A stretch of 64,000 bases of DNA from Malaya genurostris (GCF_030247185.1 NC_080571.1:255413771-255477770), one strand, 5' to 3'; shown: positions 1-12,574, numbered from the stretch's first letter. The notes: generated by a model not told the origin, from the sequence alone. Numbers and translations are program-made.

Positions 1-480
1 GCTTCATTATTGGCTTCCAGAGCGTCATTCGTTGCTAGTTCATCCTTGTAGACATGAGTCTTAACATGGCTCACAAGAAATAGTCAAAAGGCGTTAAATC
101 ACACGATCTAGCCGGCCAATTGACGGGCCCAAAACGTGAGATAAACTGTTCACCGAAGGTTTGGTCATTGTTTCGCGTGCCGTGTGGTATGTGGCACCGT
201 TTTGTTGAAACCACGTGTTATGTCACCAGCCCATAATCCACACCAAACAGTGACTTTTTTAGGATGCATTGGTAACTCTTGCAATGTTTCTGGCTCGTTT
301 TCTCTCCAGATGCGGCAATTTTGCTTGTTGACGTATCCATTCTACCAGAAATGAGCTTCGTCACTGAACACAATTTTCGATAAAAAGTCGATCTTCCTTC
401 AAATTTGCGCCATAACTAAGTTCAGTTTTTGCAACTGAGCGGAAACATATATTGGAGAAGCCAAATGAATGGCTTTACGT
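1..480 (-). pseudogene. Decayed DD41D Tc1/mariner-superfamily transposase fragment
   Basis: Read on the minus strand, this end of the window matches the transposase at 48698-49357: the blocks FSDEAHFW, NGYVNKQNCRIW and ELPMHP are recognisable, followed by the final catalytic block around the aspartate of LTPxDYF. Stop codons interrupt it (one replaces the Leu after the first FW) and a deletion removes most of the stretch between the first and second catalytic residues. The N-terminal side runs on towards about 480 with weak similarity. It is an inactive relic, cut by the window edge, and clearly older than the twin copies near 48-52 kb. Confidence 0.75.
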
Positions 481-484
481 CGAA

Positions 485-1735
485 AAACTAAAATTAATAA
501 TTCGTTGAAAACAATTGCGGTTTGATTTTCCGTAACAATCTGCTTCTGGTAGGAAAGGGCAGACAATCAATACTACCCTCATAAGGGTCTGTCGCTGACG
601 ATGTCCAGCCAGCGACTGGCACCATTAAAGAAGGTGACAAGCGATTATAAATACACTCTCCTACTTAATGCTTGATCGGAGAAATAGGTATAAAGCGAGA
701 AGGCTAGTGTTTGATGGACAGAGAAGATGTTTGGATATAAGGTATCGGTCGGGTGACGGCCAGGATGTAGACCATGTTCGATGTACGCGCTATTGTGTCT
801 GACCGGCGTTATAGAGTGACTAAAACAAGATTCAGAGTGGCGAAATGGAATATGAATAACTAGAATCTTAAAATTTTAATTGTTTCAGTAGTATCTAATA
901 AATTTTTTAAAACCCATAATAAAATTAACACCAAATGCTACTTTTTGTATCAGGTGTAAATTGAAATATTGCCAAAAATATTATAGGTGAAATATTTTTA
1001 TTTTGATTCTTTCAGCTAATTTTCTGATTCATAAAAAATCGTTGAATTATTTTTCAATGCATATTATTTTCAAGGTTTCCATTCCATGTCATAGAGCGGC
1101 TTCTCAGACACTATTTCTAAACAATACATATTTTTATCGGTTAATTTTCTAATCCTTGAAAAAACATTCGACTTTTCTTTTTTAGTGAAAAATTCTTGTT
1201 GGAGTGTAATCAGTTTTTCTTCTTCAACACTATTAGGATACAAACAAAGGTTTCCAAATTATACCGATTTGAAAAAGTGCATACAATGCGTTCGCATGTT
1301 TTTTTTTTTCAATCTGTAGTCGAATTGACCTCTCTGTCATTGTAAAATTAATGGTTTACCTTACTGAAGTCGTATACAAAGATTCATTAAAGTTGGAGCA
1401 TGTCGATCCTGATTTTGCCATCTTTTCAGCTGTTAATTTCTTGCACTACTCAAGTGATTTATTCATTTGTTTTTAGACGTTGTGCAGTCTTGAACTTGTT
1501 TTAGGGATTCATCGGTATCTAGCGAGTAGACCAGATTGGAAAAAGACTGACTAATGAAACGGCATACCTTCAATACTGTATTCGTTATCCCAATCTTTAC
1601 TGCTGCTACTACGAATGGTATCACAAAGCTAGTTCAAAATTCGAATAAAATATTAAAAAACATCACATTGAGCCGTAATTGTTGACTGATTTGATCGCAT
1701 CATTGCTACAAGGATTGTTACTTATGTATTTAGAC
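485..1735. other. No recognisable gene
   Basis: AT-rich sequence. The part at 540-840 is less AT-rich and may be an old transposon piece, but I could not assign it. Confidence 0.3.
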
Positions 1736-1856
1736 TAAATATTAAAACATATTTTTCAAAATATTCTCCTAGATGATCAATACACTTTTGCATACGTTTG
1801 AACCAAATTTCATAACATTTTTTCCATTCTTTTGAGGTACCTCCAAAACATGGTTT
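1736..1856 (-). pseudogene. C-terminal remnant of a mariner-like transposase
   Basis: The minus strand encodes a short open stretch with the blocks WFKRMQKCIDH and GEYFEK followed by a stop. That is the usual C-terminal ending of insect mariner/SETMAR-type transposases. No catalytic part or inverted repeats are visible around it, so it is a roughly 120-bp relic. The assignment rests on this short motif only. Confidence 0.4.
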
Positions 1857-1859
1857 TTG

Positions 1860-3100
1860 AACGCTTTAGTTTATTTAACAGTATCTCAACCATCAATCGA
1901 CCTAGAGCCATGTGCTAAGGAACTTTCAATATAACCCATTAAAACTCGATCAAAGGTGTGTTATCTATCAATATGCAACTCAAAGGTTATCAGGATATCA
2001 TTAGAATTTTGGTACCATAATTAACCAGGCTTGGTTTGTTATCATGATGAAACGAGGGAGATCAAAAATCAACGAAACAGAGAATTGTTCAGTATATGCT
2101 CCGTATGCTCATATAATGCAAACTCCATGACCGAAGTATTGAATACATGCTTATCAAACCAGTCTCAGGTTGTGCTAGTGGTCATGTGTGTGTATCAGAA
2201 CGAATGCATATTGCAGTTATACACTGCTCTGTTCGTCATCATTCACGAGAATTCGCAACAGACAAACAATTCTAGGATAACTCAGCAATCTAGCTACTAT
2301 CAGAGAGTTATTTCGTATTAGTTGCGGAAGATTGTTTTTCTATTCGGAACAGAAAAAAAACTAGTACCAACATCATTCGTAACTAGAGTGACTCATATTC
2401 TGATAGGAATTTGTTGTGTTTATTTTATATTAAGACAATTCGAAACACATACTTGACTGATAAATGTCAAACAGAAAAACAGTAAGAGCACAAACGGAAT
2501 AATAGAGTTACATACTTTTAGATTTTATAAATAATTTATTCATCACGCCAAAACCATCTCCAAACTGGTTATTCTATACTATCCATCGATCATTTGAAAA
2601 AAAAACGTAATAATAAAACTCAGAAAACTGCTGAGTTGGAAATAAAAAGGATAACTTTGTTTTCTAGACTCGCTTGAACATAATATCCTCTTTTTCTATG
2701 AGTCTCTCTAATCCCGCATTGTATCAGCATCAGCATTGAAATATGACAGCGCTTAGCTTTTCCGTTATTTCTAGATCGTTCGTTTGTTCGCTCATGATGA
2801 CACCATATAAAATGCAACATTATGCATCAAGATGCTGCTGTATGCGGTAGAGTGCATGATATACAGAAATGGAAACTAGTGTAGCACAAACCGTTCCTTG
2901 CGAAAAATGCACTGCAAATGGGAGGGATAAACAAATGAAGTTGACGATTAATGCCATGAATTCAGAAGCTGAAAATGAAAAACATGGTTGAACACTTGTC
3001 ACGGTAGACCATGATTTCCAACTAAAAAGTATCATTTAATTTTCCTACATTCATTTTTATAAAGCACCCGGTGTACAAAACTGCAAAATTTCATCGCAAG
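1860..3100. other. No recognisable gene
   Basis: AT-rich; the short ORFs here (for example 2031-2321 and 2820-3035) have no recognisable motif and ordinary background composition. Confidence 0.3.
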
Positions 3101-3104
3101 ACCT

Positions 3105-3211
3105 ATGACTTCGGAAACCACATCCACTTCAACCTTCTCCACCAACAACTCCAATCAGGACAAGTGCTGCAGCACTCATTTGCACTTCGTAGGTGAAGAA
3201 TCTGCGGCAAA
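3105..3211 (+). CDS. Candidate coding exon (hypothetical, 36 codons)
   Basis: An ATG at 3105 opens a reading frame rich in Ser, Thr and Asn, then QDKCCSTHLHF and EESAAK. It runs straight into a near-perfect splice donor (GTAAGTG at 3212-3218), leaving phase 2. Codon content is more GC-rich than the surroundings, which is unusual in this window. I do not recognise the product. If real it would be the first coding exon of a plus-strand gene whose next exon lies downstream; no matching acceptor exon could be identified. It could also be chance. Confidence 0.3.
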
Positions 3212-3215
3212 GTAA

Positions 3216-4528
3216 GTGTACAAATTTTCTCCATTTAATTTATTCCAGCACCGAAAGCGGGTGACAAGCTTAAACCACCAAACTTGTTCTGTTGTAACAA
3301 AATAATCCCGGTTTAAGTTGTGAGTCGGTTTGATAGTGCATCAGGGAAATTGCTGTATAGCGTTGAAAGAAAAGCAACTTTTGCCACCTTGCTCGTAAGC
3401 TCATTTTGATTTGTGGTTATTTAGAGATTTCGTACTGCTTTGACGATCCGTATTTCAAAGCCACATTGAAATGTCTGGCAACAGTACATGGGTGGTTGCA
3501 TGAATGTATGAATGAATGCATCTCGTTAGTGCACCGAAATGGAACTCTTTCTATGGCTTGTAGTTTTATAGGTTTTGGTTTTTCTTGATATTTCTGAGAG
3601 TGGAATTGCGCAGAATACGTACCAAAAAAGACGAAACAATAACGATGTCATAGGCTTCAATGCTTAAATAATCTATCGGAAAATCAACAACTTGAAAGGA
3701 ATTTTGCAACAAAAACAACTATATGATTTTTAAGCAATTTATGTTCTTTGTCAATCGGAAAGAACGAAGTCGTTTCTGCCATGTCACAACCTCCGTGTTA
3801 TGAGGGAGCAATACGTTTAATACTCATACTGAAGAAACAACAAAAAGATAATCCCTGCAGTTTTCACAATTACTAGAAGAATAGGTATTGTACCTCATAT
3901 CTTTAATCATCATTAGGGGAGACTGGGGCTGGTTAGCCGAGTTGTGCTTTAGGAATTTCTGTACTCTTTCTGGATAGACTTTTTAATGCTGAGCAAAAAA
4001 ATAGGAGTTTGTTGACCGAGCTTGAGAAAATATGTGAAACACATCAAATGCATCAATGGAAAACGTTTATTAGAGAAAAAAAGCTAGCATTTAACATTTT
4101 GTATTATATAAGTACGTAAAAAAACTACCCTCCTTTCTTTTTAGTATTAATTATTTTAGAACTAATTTCGACAGCATTGGTGAATTTTTTTCATTTTCGC
4201 ACCTTTTTTTTCATCTACCAGCGTACGCGTTTGATTTCATTTTTCTCCTCATGCAATGCTGCTGGGAATCGGTCAATATTCGGATCAATCCGCCATTTAC
4301 GACCTTTAAACTAATCCGAATCAGTTCGCACACTTGCCTTGGGGAAAGGTCTGACGCCTTTAGAAAGATTTTATGCTGATGGACGATTTTTATTTGGGGT
4401 TTGGTCAATCTGCGACACCTGACAGGAAAAAATTGTTTTCATTCAAATAATAATATATTGGAATCATCTATTTTTATCGACAAATGCAAAAATTCATATA
4501 GTTAGTCATGCAAAAATTCATATAGTTA
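3216..4528. other. No recognisable gene
   Basis: AT-rich non-coding sequence after the candidate exon; nothing assigned. Confidence 0.3.
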
Positions 4529-4529
4529 G

Positions 4530-5135
4530 ACAAGAATCGATACTTTTTGAAGACCATAGAAACATTTTGCATACCTTAGATAGGATTATATGGGGGGTGG
4601 ATGTAATAAGTGCCTTCAAAAAGGGGGTGTAATGTTTGTAAAAGCATAACTCCGAAACTGCTGTACGGATTGCTGTCAAACTTGGCACCGGTACTTCTTG
4701 CTCTTCACTGATGGTCATAAGAATATTTTCAGGGGGAGAGTGTAGCAAGTGTCCTTAACAGGGGAGAGGTCATGACAAAATTTATCTAATGTGACAAAAA
4801 TCGATACTTTTTGAAGACCAGACATTTTTCACACGACTTACGAGTATTTGGAAGGAGGGACTGTTTTTTGTGAGTGCACCTAAAAAGGGGGGTGTAATAT
4901 TTGTAACGGTATAACTGCGAACCTACTGAACGGAACGGAACTTGGCACAGATACTTCTTGCTCTTCGAAGGGTATCATAAGGATATTTTTAGGGGAGAGA
5001 GTGTGTAGCTAGTGTCCATAACAGGGAAGGGAGCCATGATAAAATTTATTTAATTTGACGAGATACTTTTTGAAGACCATGGGTCTGTGGGGAATGGATA
5101 TAATGAGTGCCTCTAAAGGAGGTTGTTTAATGTGA
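4530..5135 (+). repeat. Diverged tandem repeat, unit about 262 bp, 2.3 copies
   Basis: The phrase CGATACTTTTTGAAGACCA recurs at 4537, 4801 and (one change) about 5061. Between recurrences the same order of blocks is repeated: a G-rich stretch, GTAATxTTTGTAA, ACTTCTTGCTCTTC, ATCATAAGxATATTTT, AGTGTCCxTAACAGGG. Copies differ by many substitutions and small gaps, so the duplication is old. No coding signal. Confidence 0.8.
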
Positions 5136-5139
5136 AATT

Positions 5140-5920
5140 TATTGACGGGAGGGTTCAAACCAAGGGTTTCCAAAAGGGAAATTAGGTGAGACTTAATCCA
5201 GGATTACTCTGATTTTTTAAAAGTAATCCAGTAATCTATGAATTACATTAAGAATTCAGATGTAATCAGTAGTAATCCTAAATGATCTGGGTGAAAACTT
5301 TTTTTAGAATTATCCAAGTGGTCAGTATAAATCTTAAAATAATCCAGTAATTGTACAGTAATCATCAAATAACCCGAGCGATTCAAAGTATCTATAAACA
5401 AACGTTGGGAGCAGTTTTTCTGTATAAACCTTATCAGATTCTTTTACTGGTGGATAAATATTTTTCGATGAACACAGGTTTTTGTAAAGTAAAGCGCACC
5501 AATTCGTAATCTAATAATTTAAACCAGCTACATATTACATAGTTGTTTGAAATTTTAAACACGATCAAGACGCTTCTACAACCGGAACTCGGATCCGGAC
5601 AAAATTCAATAGCAGATTGAGAGACCACATGATCTTTAAACCTTGATGAAAAGTTATGAAGTTAGTTTTTTTTCATGCCATTTGAAAGCTTGCAGTTTCT
5701 TAACCAAGCTTCGTTTAACGCTTTTTTTACTGCGTGTACGAAATCGAACACGGCATGCTGTGAGCATTGTTCGTGAAAGCGGCATTGTATTTTCTTCATC
5801 CATTCCCACACATGTACGTACTGGTGCGCTTTACATGTCTATTCGAAGTTTTTAACACTTGTCACCTTGCAATTCCGCAGCCTTAAGAGCTGAGGACAGT
5901 ACCGTAAAGTGGTAGGTTTT
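5140..5920. other. Mostly unassigned; one 150-bp-family fragment
   Basis: At 5490-5620 the minus strand carries a degenerate unit of the dispersed 150-bp repeat described at 53330-53765 (CCGGATCCGAGTTCCGG-type core). The rest is AT-rich with several variants of TAATCC at 5170-5370 and nothing assignable. Confidence 0.35.
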
Positions 5921-5924
5921 TTGC

Positions 5925-6240
5925 TATTTTCCCGTTTCAAAATAATTTTTTTTTGAAAACGGTGCAGAATGTAGAAAACCCCACCTGATAATGTCTTCTA
6001 AATTTAGTTGAGAATATTCTGTGAAATTTTCAGAATGATTCATTGAGTTTAGCGGTCGTGTTGAATTTTTTTTCTGATTGAAAAACTGCAGAAAAATGGA
6101 ACGCTCGGAAATGCATACCTCTACTTGTTCATCGAATATCTCGGCTTTGAAGGCTTGTATCATAAATCTACCGTGACAAAGTCTAGATAATTTAATTTAG
6201 ATGCGATTAGTACATAAAACATATATGTTATCGCTATAAA
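5925..6240 (+). repeat. Dispersed repeat, paralogue of 25670-26320
   Basis: This stretch matches the reverse complement of 25670-26320 block by block (for example GATGCGATTAGT, CGAATATCTCG, the GAAAACGGTG region). The copy here lacks the 349-bp insertion present in the other copy, so it serves as an empty site. No coding potential recognised; family unknown. Confidence 0.7.
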
Positions 6241-6599
6241 AATAAACTCTTGTATTTTTCTATGAAACAAAGTCAGTTTCAATGCATCCGACATTTTTTT
6301 CGCCTTGGTTTCTTGATAGCATTCTGAAAAAGGAGAGAGAAATAAAATTGGATCGACAAGACTACCAAACACACAGACATTCTATCTTTGTGAAAGTTGA
6401 ATATTTTTTCATTGTTCATTGGTATCCATGTAATGTCCAACCCTTACGATAGATTAATGTGTTAAAACTTCTCCTCAAATGTATGCTGGCAACCCGGTAT
6501 AGTTGGCTCATATACGAGAGAGTACAAGAGAAATACGATGCGCAAAGGGAATTGAGCGAGCAACGTGGTCGATTTAAAACTCAACACGCGACCCTCTGT

Positions 6600-6800
6600 C
6601 CTCAGACCTTAAGTATCCGGATGAAATTCAGTAATTTTGTATGGAATTATTGGACCATTCATTCGAACCTAAGTTGCGAAATTCAGTCCAGTCATATAGG
6701 AGGAAAGTACGTAAATGATTCGAAGTTGAATTTTTTACACTTATAACGTTGTAATTCCGAAACCGGCATTCGGATCAAAACAAAACTCAGGAATTTTTGT
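6600..6800 (+). repeat. Copies of the 150-bp dispersed repeat
   Basis: Contains the family signature GATGAAATTCAG, TTTTGTATGG, CATTCATTCGAACCTAAGTT and, about 150 bp later, TAATTCCGAAACCGG. It belongs to the same family as the array at 53330-53765. Confidence 0.6.
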
Positions 6801-8030
6801 CGTTTATATCTAAGTTAGTGGAAATAGAAAGAAAAGAAAAGAAAAGTAAATGTAAAATGTTACTTAAAAAGAGATACAGTTACCAAAATAATTAAACTAT
6901 TTTGTTATATCCACTTTTTCAGTGTTTTAGTTTTCAACAAGAGTGGAAATATTTTTTGTTAAAGAAGAGTAATTGTTGGAACAACGTAATTAAAAAAAAT
7001 GGCGCAGCCCTGTGCGAAGCCCATCAAAAAGATTTCAAAATCATCCACGTTTGATTGTTTTCTAACAAAGGGAATCAAACATAAAACTGTCCCAATTTTA
7101 CGAGAATACCGTGAAAATTATGATTGTTGTGAGATCAGAGATGGAACAGTGCCGAAAAAATAACAAACGTGCTTTTGTACAAACGCTCGGAAAGAAATCT
7201 TTTTATGTTCTTGGAAAATCATGACAATTTTCCATGATTAATTGTCAAATAGATTCTAACTGTGAACTATAGCTCTTCGCCAATGAAAATCTTTCTTGAT
7301 TCTAATATGTGTTACTTGCGGAATGCGTTTCATCCGAAACTCGATACTCCGCTTTCCTTTCCGGATATCAGTTTGACCCTTCTGAATCAAGCTACAATGT
7401 GATAGAATGTGTGAGTGATTGATTGATAAGCAAAAAGTAGACATTGGAATAAAAGCACTTATTGTGTACTTCATTCGGTGAAATATTTACCTAATAGTTT
7501 GAAATTAATTGTATTTATGGATAATACGACTGACAGACAATTGACTTCATATAAGACCATGAACGGACTAAGTACGGTTACATCTTATTTTTGGCAAACA
7601 CTAAAGTAATGTTTTTTATAACTACAACTGAAGGGATTTTTGTATTTTTGTTGTTGCTAGAAAAAAACATTTCGGCAGCTATTAACTTTCGTGTATGAAT
7701 TTAGAACACCATGTCATAAAGGCATAAAAATGTCTGTATTCATAGAAATATCACAGACTGTATTGATTCTACGCAATATGCACATCTACAATCAATCATT
7801 TGAAAGGTATACACTATATAAGTATAATGCTTTAATACTGATAATGATTCAACATATATGAATTCAAATAAATCTTTTGAAGACATTCGCTATTTGACTG
7901 TTCGAAAGCAGCCGTTCATTTGCAATTAAATTTTTAGACATGATGCCGAAATGAATACGGCAAGGAAGACCATGATAACATAAATTCCCCTGATGTTATA
8001 TCCACAAATGTAGCACAAATGTACATGTTG
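6801..8030. other. No recognisable gene; short AAAAG microsatellite
   Basis: Opens with a small (AAAAG)n run at about 6826-6848. The rest is AT-rich and unassigned. Confidence 0.35.
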
Positions 8031-8034
8031 AAAA

Positions 8035-8140
8035 GCGATGTTTGAGGTGGTTCTGAATTCCAAGATGTCAACTTCCGGTTTATTGATATTCCTTGAAAAC
8101 CCTTACAATATGTCTCGATATTACTCGAACTGCTCGAATA
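8035..8140 (+). repeat. Single unit of the 117-bp repeat family
   Basis: Contains GATGTTTGAGGTGGTTCTGA, CAACTTCCGGTTTATTGATA and ACCCTTACAATATG, the core of the 117-bp unit found in arrays at 8285-8690, 17130-18340 and 28830-29220. It is in the orientation opposite to the neighbouring 8285-8690 array. Confidence 0.7.
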
Positions 8141-8284
8141 CCTTCACCATATGCATAATTTCGGAACGGTTTTCATGAGTAGGCATATACATTTTTGAAT
8201 CAATAGTATAATATCTTCAGCAGATCTAAATCATAGCCGGATTTAGTAAAAAATACTAAAATACCAGTCAAATCAGATTATCAA

Positions 8285-8823
8285 GACTATTGAAATCGCT
8301 GAACAAGTGCCCCAAATAAAGCGAAATTCAACATATTAAGAACTAAAGCAGAACTCAGAACCACCCCAAGCATCGCTTTATTGTAGGGGTTTTGAGGAAT
8401 ATTGTAAGGGGTTTTGTGGAATGCTAATATACCGGAAGTTGCCATTTTGGAATTTAGTACCACCTCAAACATCGTTTTCCGACATCCACTCATCAAATCC
8501 GTTCCAAAAATACCCATATTGTAAGGGTTTTCAAGGAATATCAAAAAACAGGAAATCGCCATCTTGGAATTTTGAATCACCTCAAACATCGTTTTCTGAC
8601 ATGTACTCGTCAAACCAGTTCCAAAAATACCCATACTGTAGTAATTTCCATGGAATATAAATGAGCGGAAAATGATTTTCATTGTATGTGAAAACCTCTT
8701 TTTACGAAGTAGGTTCTTAAGAAAAGATTACTTTATTTGGGATTTTGTTCGTAAAAAGAGTTACGTAAAAAGAGGTAACGTAAAAAAAAGTTTACGTAAA
8801 CGGAAAACCTCCCAAACCGGGTG
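8285..8823 (-). mobile_element. Partial TTTACG-iteron element with 117-bp tandem repeats
   Basis: From 8285 to 8690 there are about three 117-bp units (TACCCATATTGTA at 8511, its variant at 8628). From 8690 to 8820 the sequence turns into iterations of TTTACG/CGTAAA ending in GGGTG followed by TA (8824-8825). This is the reverse complement of the left end of the element at 16999-18465. The opposite end is not recognisable, so it is probably truncated. Because 117 is a multiple of three, a 131-codon frame is open on the minus strand through the array; I do not call it a gene. Confidence 0.7.
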
Positions 8824-8825
8824 TA

Positions 8826-11435
8826 TTGCTGAGAATACAAGGTACACGAGAAAGGTATCATCACACCACTAGGTGGATGAAAACAGGTTTTTTATTTATT
8901 CATTAATTTTTTTTTTTATTGTTTTATTTATTCATTCATTAAGAGCAGGGAAATGCTGAAGCCGAAATTATCTTATCTTATTTTCCAAGGGGCATGAAAC
9001 CTCCTCATTTTTCATACCAACAGATTTACAATATCCAAATGGTACATTGAAGGCTTATAATTTAATTACAAAGTACACCTGGGATATTACTGATCTGTTC
9101 AAAAATTTATTTTATTTCTTTAGCGTTCCAAATAACTACCTTGAGGTACTACAGAGCTAAATGTAAATAGAGCTGTTTCCCGTATTTTTTTACGACCGGT
9201 AAGATATGATTAGCTTTTCAAGCACTTTTTCGATTCTATTGAAGCAATTCCATCGTAGATTTCGTTAAATTTCAGACACCAAAATAATAGCAGCAAAAAT
9301 AAAGCTGCATTTAATCCAACAAAATCGGTTGTTTATTTTATAATTATAGAGCTATACGCACATTGGAAACGGTTGATTAAGATTTTTTTCTTTCTCTGAA
9401 ATTCTTGAACGTTCTGTGGTATCCAATAGGGTCTGTGCGGTATCCTCAGATATGCCACTAGTGACGATTCACCATCTTTTCTAGAAATTATCGGTTCCAT
9501 TTGCTGTCTTCTTAGTTTCAAAGTTTCCGTTTAACTAGAGCCCAGTACTTCTCTATAGGGCGAAGTATCGAACCGTTTTGTGGATTGGCCTATACCTTAT
9601 ACAATCCCAAGACAGATTAAGCGTAGTGACAAGATGCCCAATCAGGCAAAAACAAAGCTGGAGAGTAGTAGCTGCTGGTAAATGGTAGCAATAGCTTTCG
9701 CAGACATGCTTTCTCGTACACATTTTTATTAATAGTGCCGGTAGAAACGAAATTTTTAGGTTTTCGACCACAACTACTTATGAGAAATCATGCGAGAATT
9801 AGGAAACCTACTCTGTACGAAAAGGCTCGGTAACGACATTTCGTCACATTGCGGTATAGAAAGCTAAACGTAGCGAGCTACATTTCGCACTGAAAGATTG
9901 GGATTTTTTTTAAATAATGGCTTTTCCTTCCTGTCTATTCGTTGGGAGCATACTTTTCTATCTGTTCCACTTCCCACTCACAGTAAAGAGCTAGTCAAAT
10001 GATTGACAAACACAAAACATGGTACTTTTCGGTAGTTGTAGTTTCTTGGCAAGATCGCGTACCGATGAATTCATATTTTACTACCGTTCGTACAAAATTC
10101 GTTTGTGTCTTCCATTCGATTCACCGATCTTTTTTACAGAATGTAAAACAATTAGAGAGTTTCAACTGTCGTACAGGTGAAACCTTTCAGCGGTCCGTGA
10201 AATAATTCAAAATCAACACTGAAAGAAAATTGTCTGAATTCGAGAACGTGGAAAGGCTTTGGGAATTCAGAACATGCCTTACGTTCTTTTCTGTGTTTAG
10301 TTTCGCAGCCGGTTGTATTTATTTCGAGACTCGACGTTCCAGCCGTGCATTGTGCACCACTCTGCGACACGGTTTTTAATTCCAAACACCGTGTACCCGA
10401 TCAGATGTGGGTATCAGAATTGTATCAAATCTTGATATTGTAAATAACGCAAAATCTATCTGAATTTGATATGATTTCACTATGGCTAGTTGTTAGAATA
10501 TTTTATATCAAACATTTATATCGATTGTATCTGATTATATCTAACATTATTTTTATGTAAAATATTATTGTTGCGTCTTAATTAAAATTCATTTACCTTT
10601 TCTTTCAGTAAGACAAAAAGTAATAATTGCAATATAATATTCACAACACAAAGTTTATTTATCATAGTTTTATTTATCATACAATCTGCTCAGATGAACA
10701 AGATTTTCCATTATCACGAAAAGGACAACAACAATTATATTTTTCCATCATCAAATCACACTCACTGAATACTATTGTTTGTTTATGCTAGTTTTCACCC
10801 TGATGCTGCATTTCAAAAATGTGCTTTTTTAGTTGGGTATAGGTAATCTTTTATATCATACGTAAACTTTTGTACCTAAAAGTAGGTATTTTTTTCAATA
10901 TGGCGGTTACTCCCTTGTTGAACCTGTGATTTTTATAAATCAGCGATTTTTCTTCGATTTTGTGTTCAAACAGCTGGTCGCATCGTGTTGATGTCAAAAA
11001 ATAATTTATTCAAAATTTCATGAGGATTACAAAAATAATAAATTTGGCGATGGAGAACCCGCATTAATTTAAAAAAGGGCGTATTCTCATGAAATATCAA
11101 TTTTCTAGATTTAGTTCCACATATATCTCGAAACTGACTGCATTTCGAAAGTTTCTTCTCAAACATATTTTTTAAAGAAGCTATAGATTTCTAGTTATAA
11201 TTGTTTGAAAAAAATGTGGCTAAAACACATATGCCCTTTTCATAAATTAGTCTTGAGTGAAAACAATGTCTAGGCCAGTAAAAAATACTTCCTTTGCTAT
11301 AACGAACACACATGCAAAGTTTCAAGCAAATCGAAGTCAGACAGTCAGCCGATTCCGTATGGAATTGCTCATTAGTTTAAATTTCAACGAATGTGAATTA
11401 GTACTCAATGTGGAGCAAGGCGAATAAGGCAGACA
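8826..11435. other. No recognisable gene
   Basis: Long AT-rich stretch with T-runs near 8890-8930. Short ORFs at 9333-9771, 9999-10385 and 10966-11166 lack recognisable motifs. I found no transposon ends. Confidence 0.3.
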
Positions 11436-11437
11436 TA

Positions 11438-12347
11438 ACAGTTCGACTGAAAAGTTCGTATCGTTTAATAGAAACACACATTTTTTTGCCAAAATTCGTT
11501 TTTATTATTCAACATAATTGCCATCAGAGGCGATACAGCGATTATAGCGATCTTCCAACTTTTCGATACCATTTTTTGTAGTAAGATTTGTCCTTTGCCT
11601 CAAAATAGGCCTCAGTTTCAGCGATAACCTCTTCATTGCTTGTAAATTTTTTACCAGCGAGCATTCTCTTGAGGTCTGAGAACAGGAAAAAGTCACTGGG
11701 GGCCAAATCTGGAGAATACGGTGGATGAGGGAGCAATTCGAAGCCCAATTCGTTCAATTTCAGAATCATCAATTCGTTGTTGTTTTTGATCGATTGTGAG
11801 CTCACGCGGCACCCATTTTGCACAAAGCTTTCTCATATCCAAATATTCGTGAATAATATGTCAAACACGTTCCTTTGATATCTTTAGGGTGTCAGCTATC
11901 TCGATCAACTTCACTTTACGGTCATTGAAAATCATTTTGTGGATTTTTTCATGTTTTCATCGGTAACAGCCTCTTTTGGACGTCCACTGCGTTCATCGTC
12001 TTCGGTGCTCATATGACCAGTACGAAATTTTTCAAACAACTTACGAATTGTTGCTTCGCCCGGTGCAGAGTCTGGATAACACTCATCAAGCCATTTTTTG
12101 GTATCGGCGGCACTTTTTTTCATCAAAAAGTAGTGTTTCATCAACACACGAAATTCCTTTTTTTCCATTTTTTTCACAATAACAAAAGTAGCTTCACTCA
12201 AAATGCAATATCTCACAAACTAATAATCAGACAGCTGTCAAATTTATACACGTATCTTTTGAAGGTTGGTACTAACTGAAAATGGTATGGATTTAATTCT
12301 AGTGGCGCCCTCTCATAGAAACGATACGAACTTTTCAGCCGATCTGT
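11438..12347 (-). mobile_element. Internally deleted mariner element (copy A, 910 bp)
   Basis: A TA duplication (11436-11437 and 12348-12349) flanks inverted ends of about 30 bp that share CTGAAAAGTTCGTATCGTTT with a few mismatches further out. Inside is a minus-strand mariner transposase relic. The 910-bp length against about 1.3 kb for a complete mariner fits the internal deletion visible in the coding part. Confidence 0.9.
11505..12216 (-). pseudogene. Mariner (DD34D) transposase lacking the catalytic core
   Basis: The 5' segment (12216 down to 11932) encodes the paired helix-turn-helix DNA-binding region: KKEFRVLMKHYFLMKKSA, WLDECYPDSAPGEATI, GRPKEAV. It continues in broken form through a second HTH and KWVPRELTIDQK. 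The frame then jumps directly to LNELGFELLPHPPYSPDL, APSDFFLF and the C-terminal EAYFEAKDKSYYKK. The first two catalytic aspartates (the MDETW and QDNA blocks) are missing, and frameshifts separate the two halves. It can bind DNA at most. Mosquito and other insect mariners with SETMAR-like transposase are the nearest family. Confidence 0.88.
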
Positions 12348-12574
12348 TATGAAATAATTATAGTGATTTTAGTGGCTAAATCAGATTTTTTAGGTAAAGC
12401 CCTTACAAATGAGATGAAATAGGGATCCGTTGCTCTATATAGAAGGTAAAATAATTAGTAAAGTCTCGGTAGAAATTTCTGTCAATTAGTTTTGAATGAA
12501 CCGATTTCAAAAAATTTGTAGTTGGAAAGCCAGGAAAATTTATTTACTTGAACATGGTTTCACCGAGCATTTGA

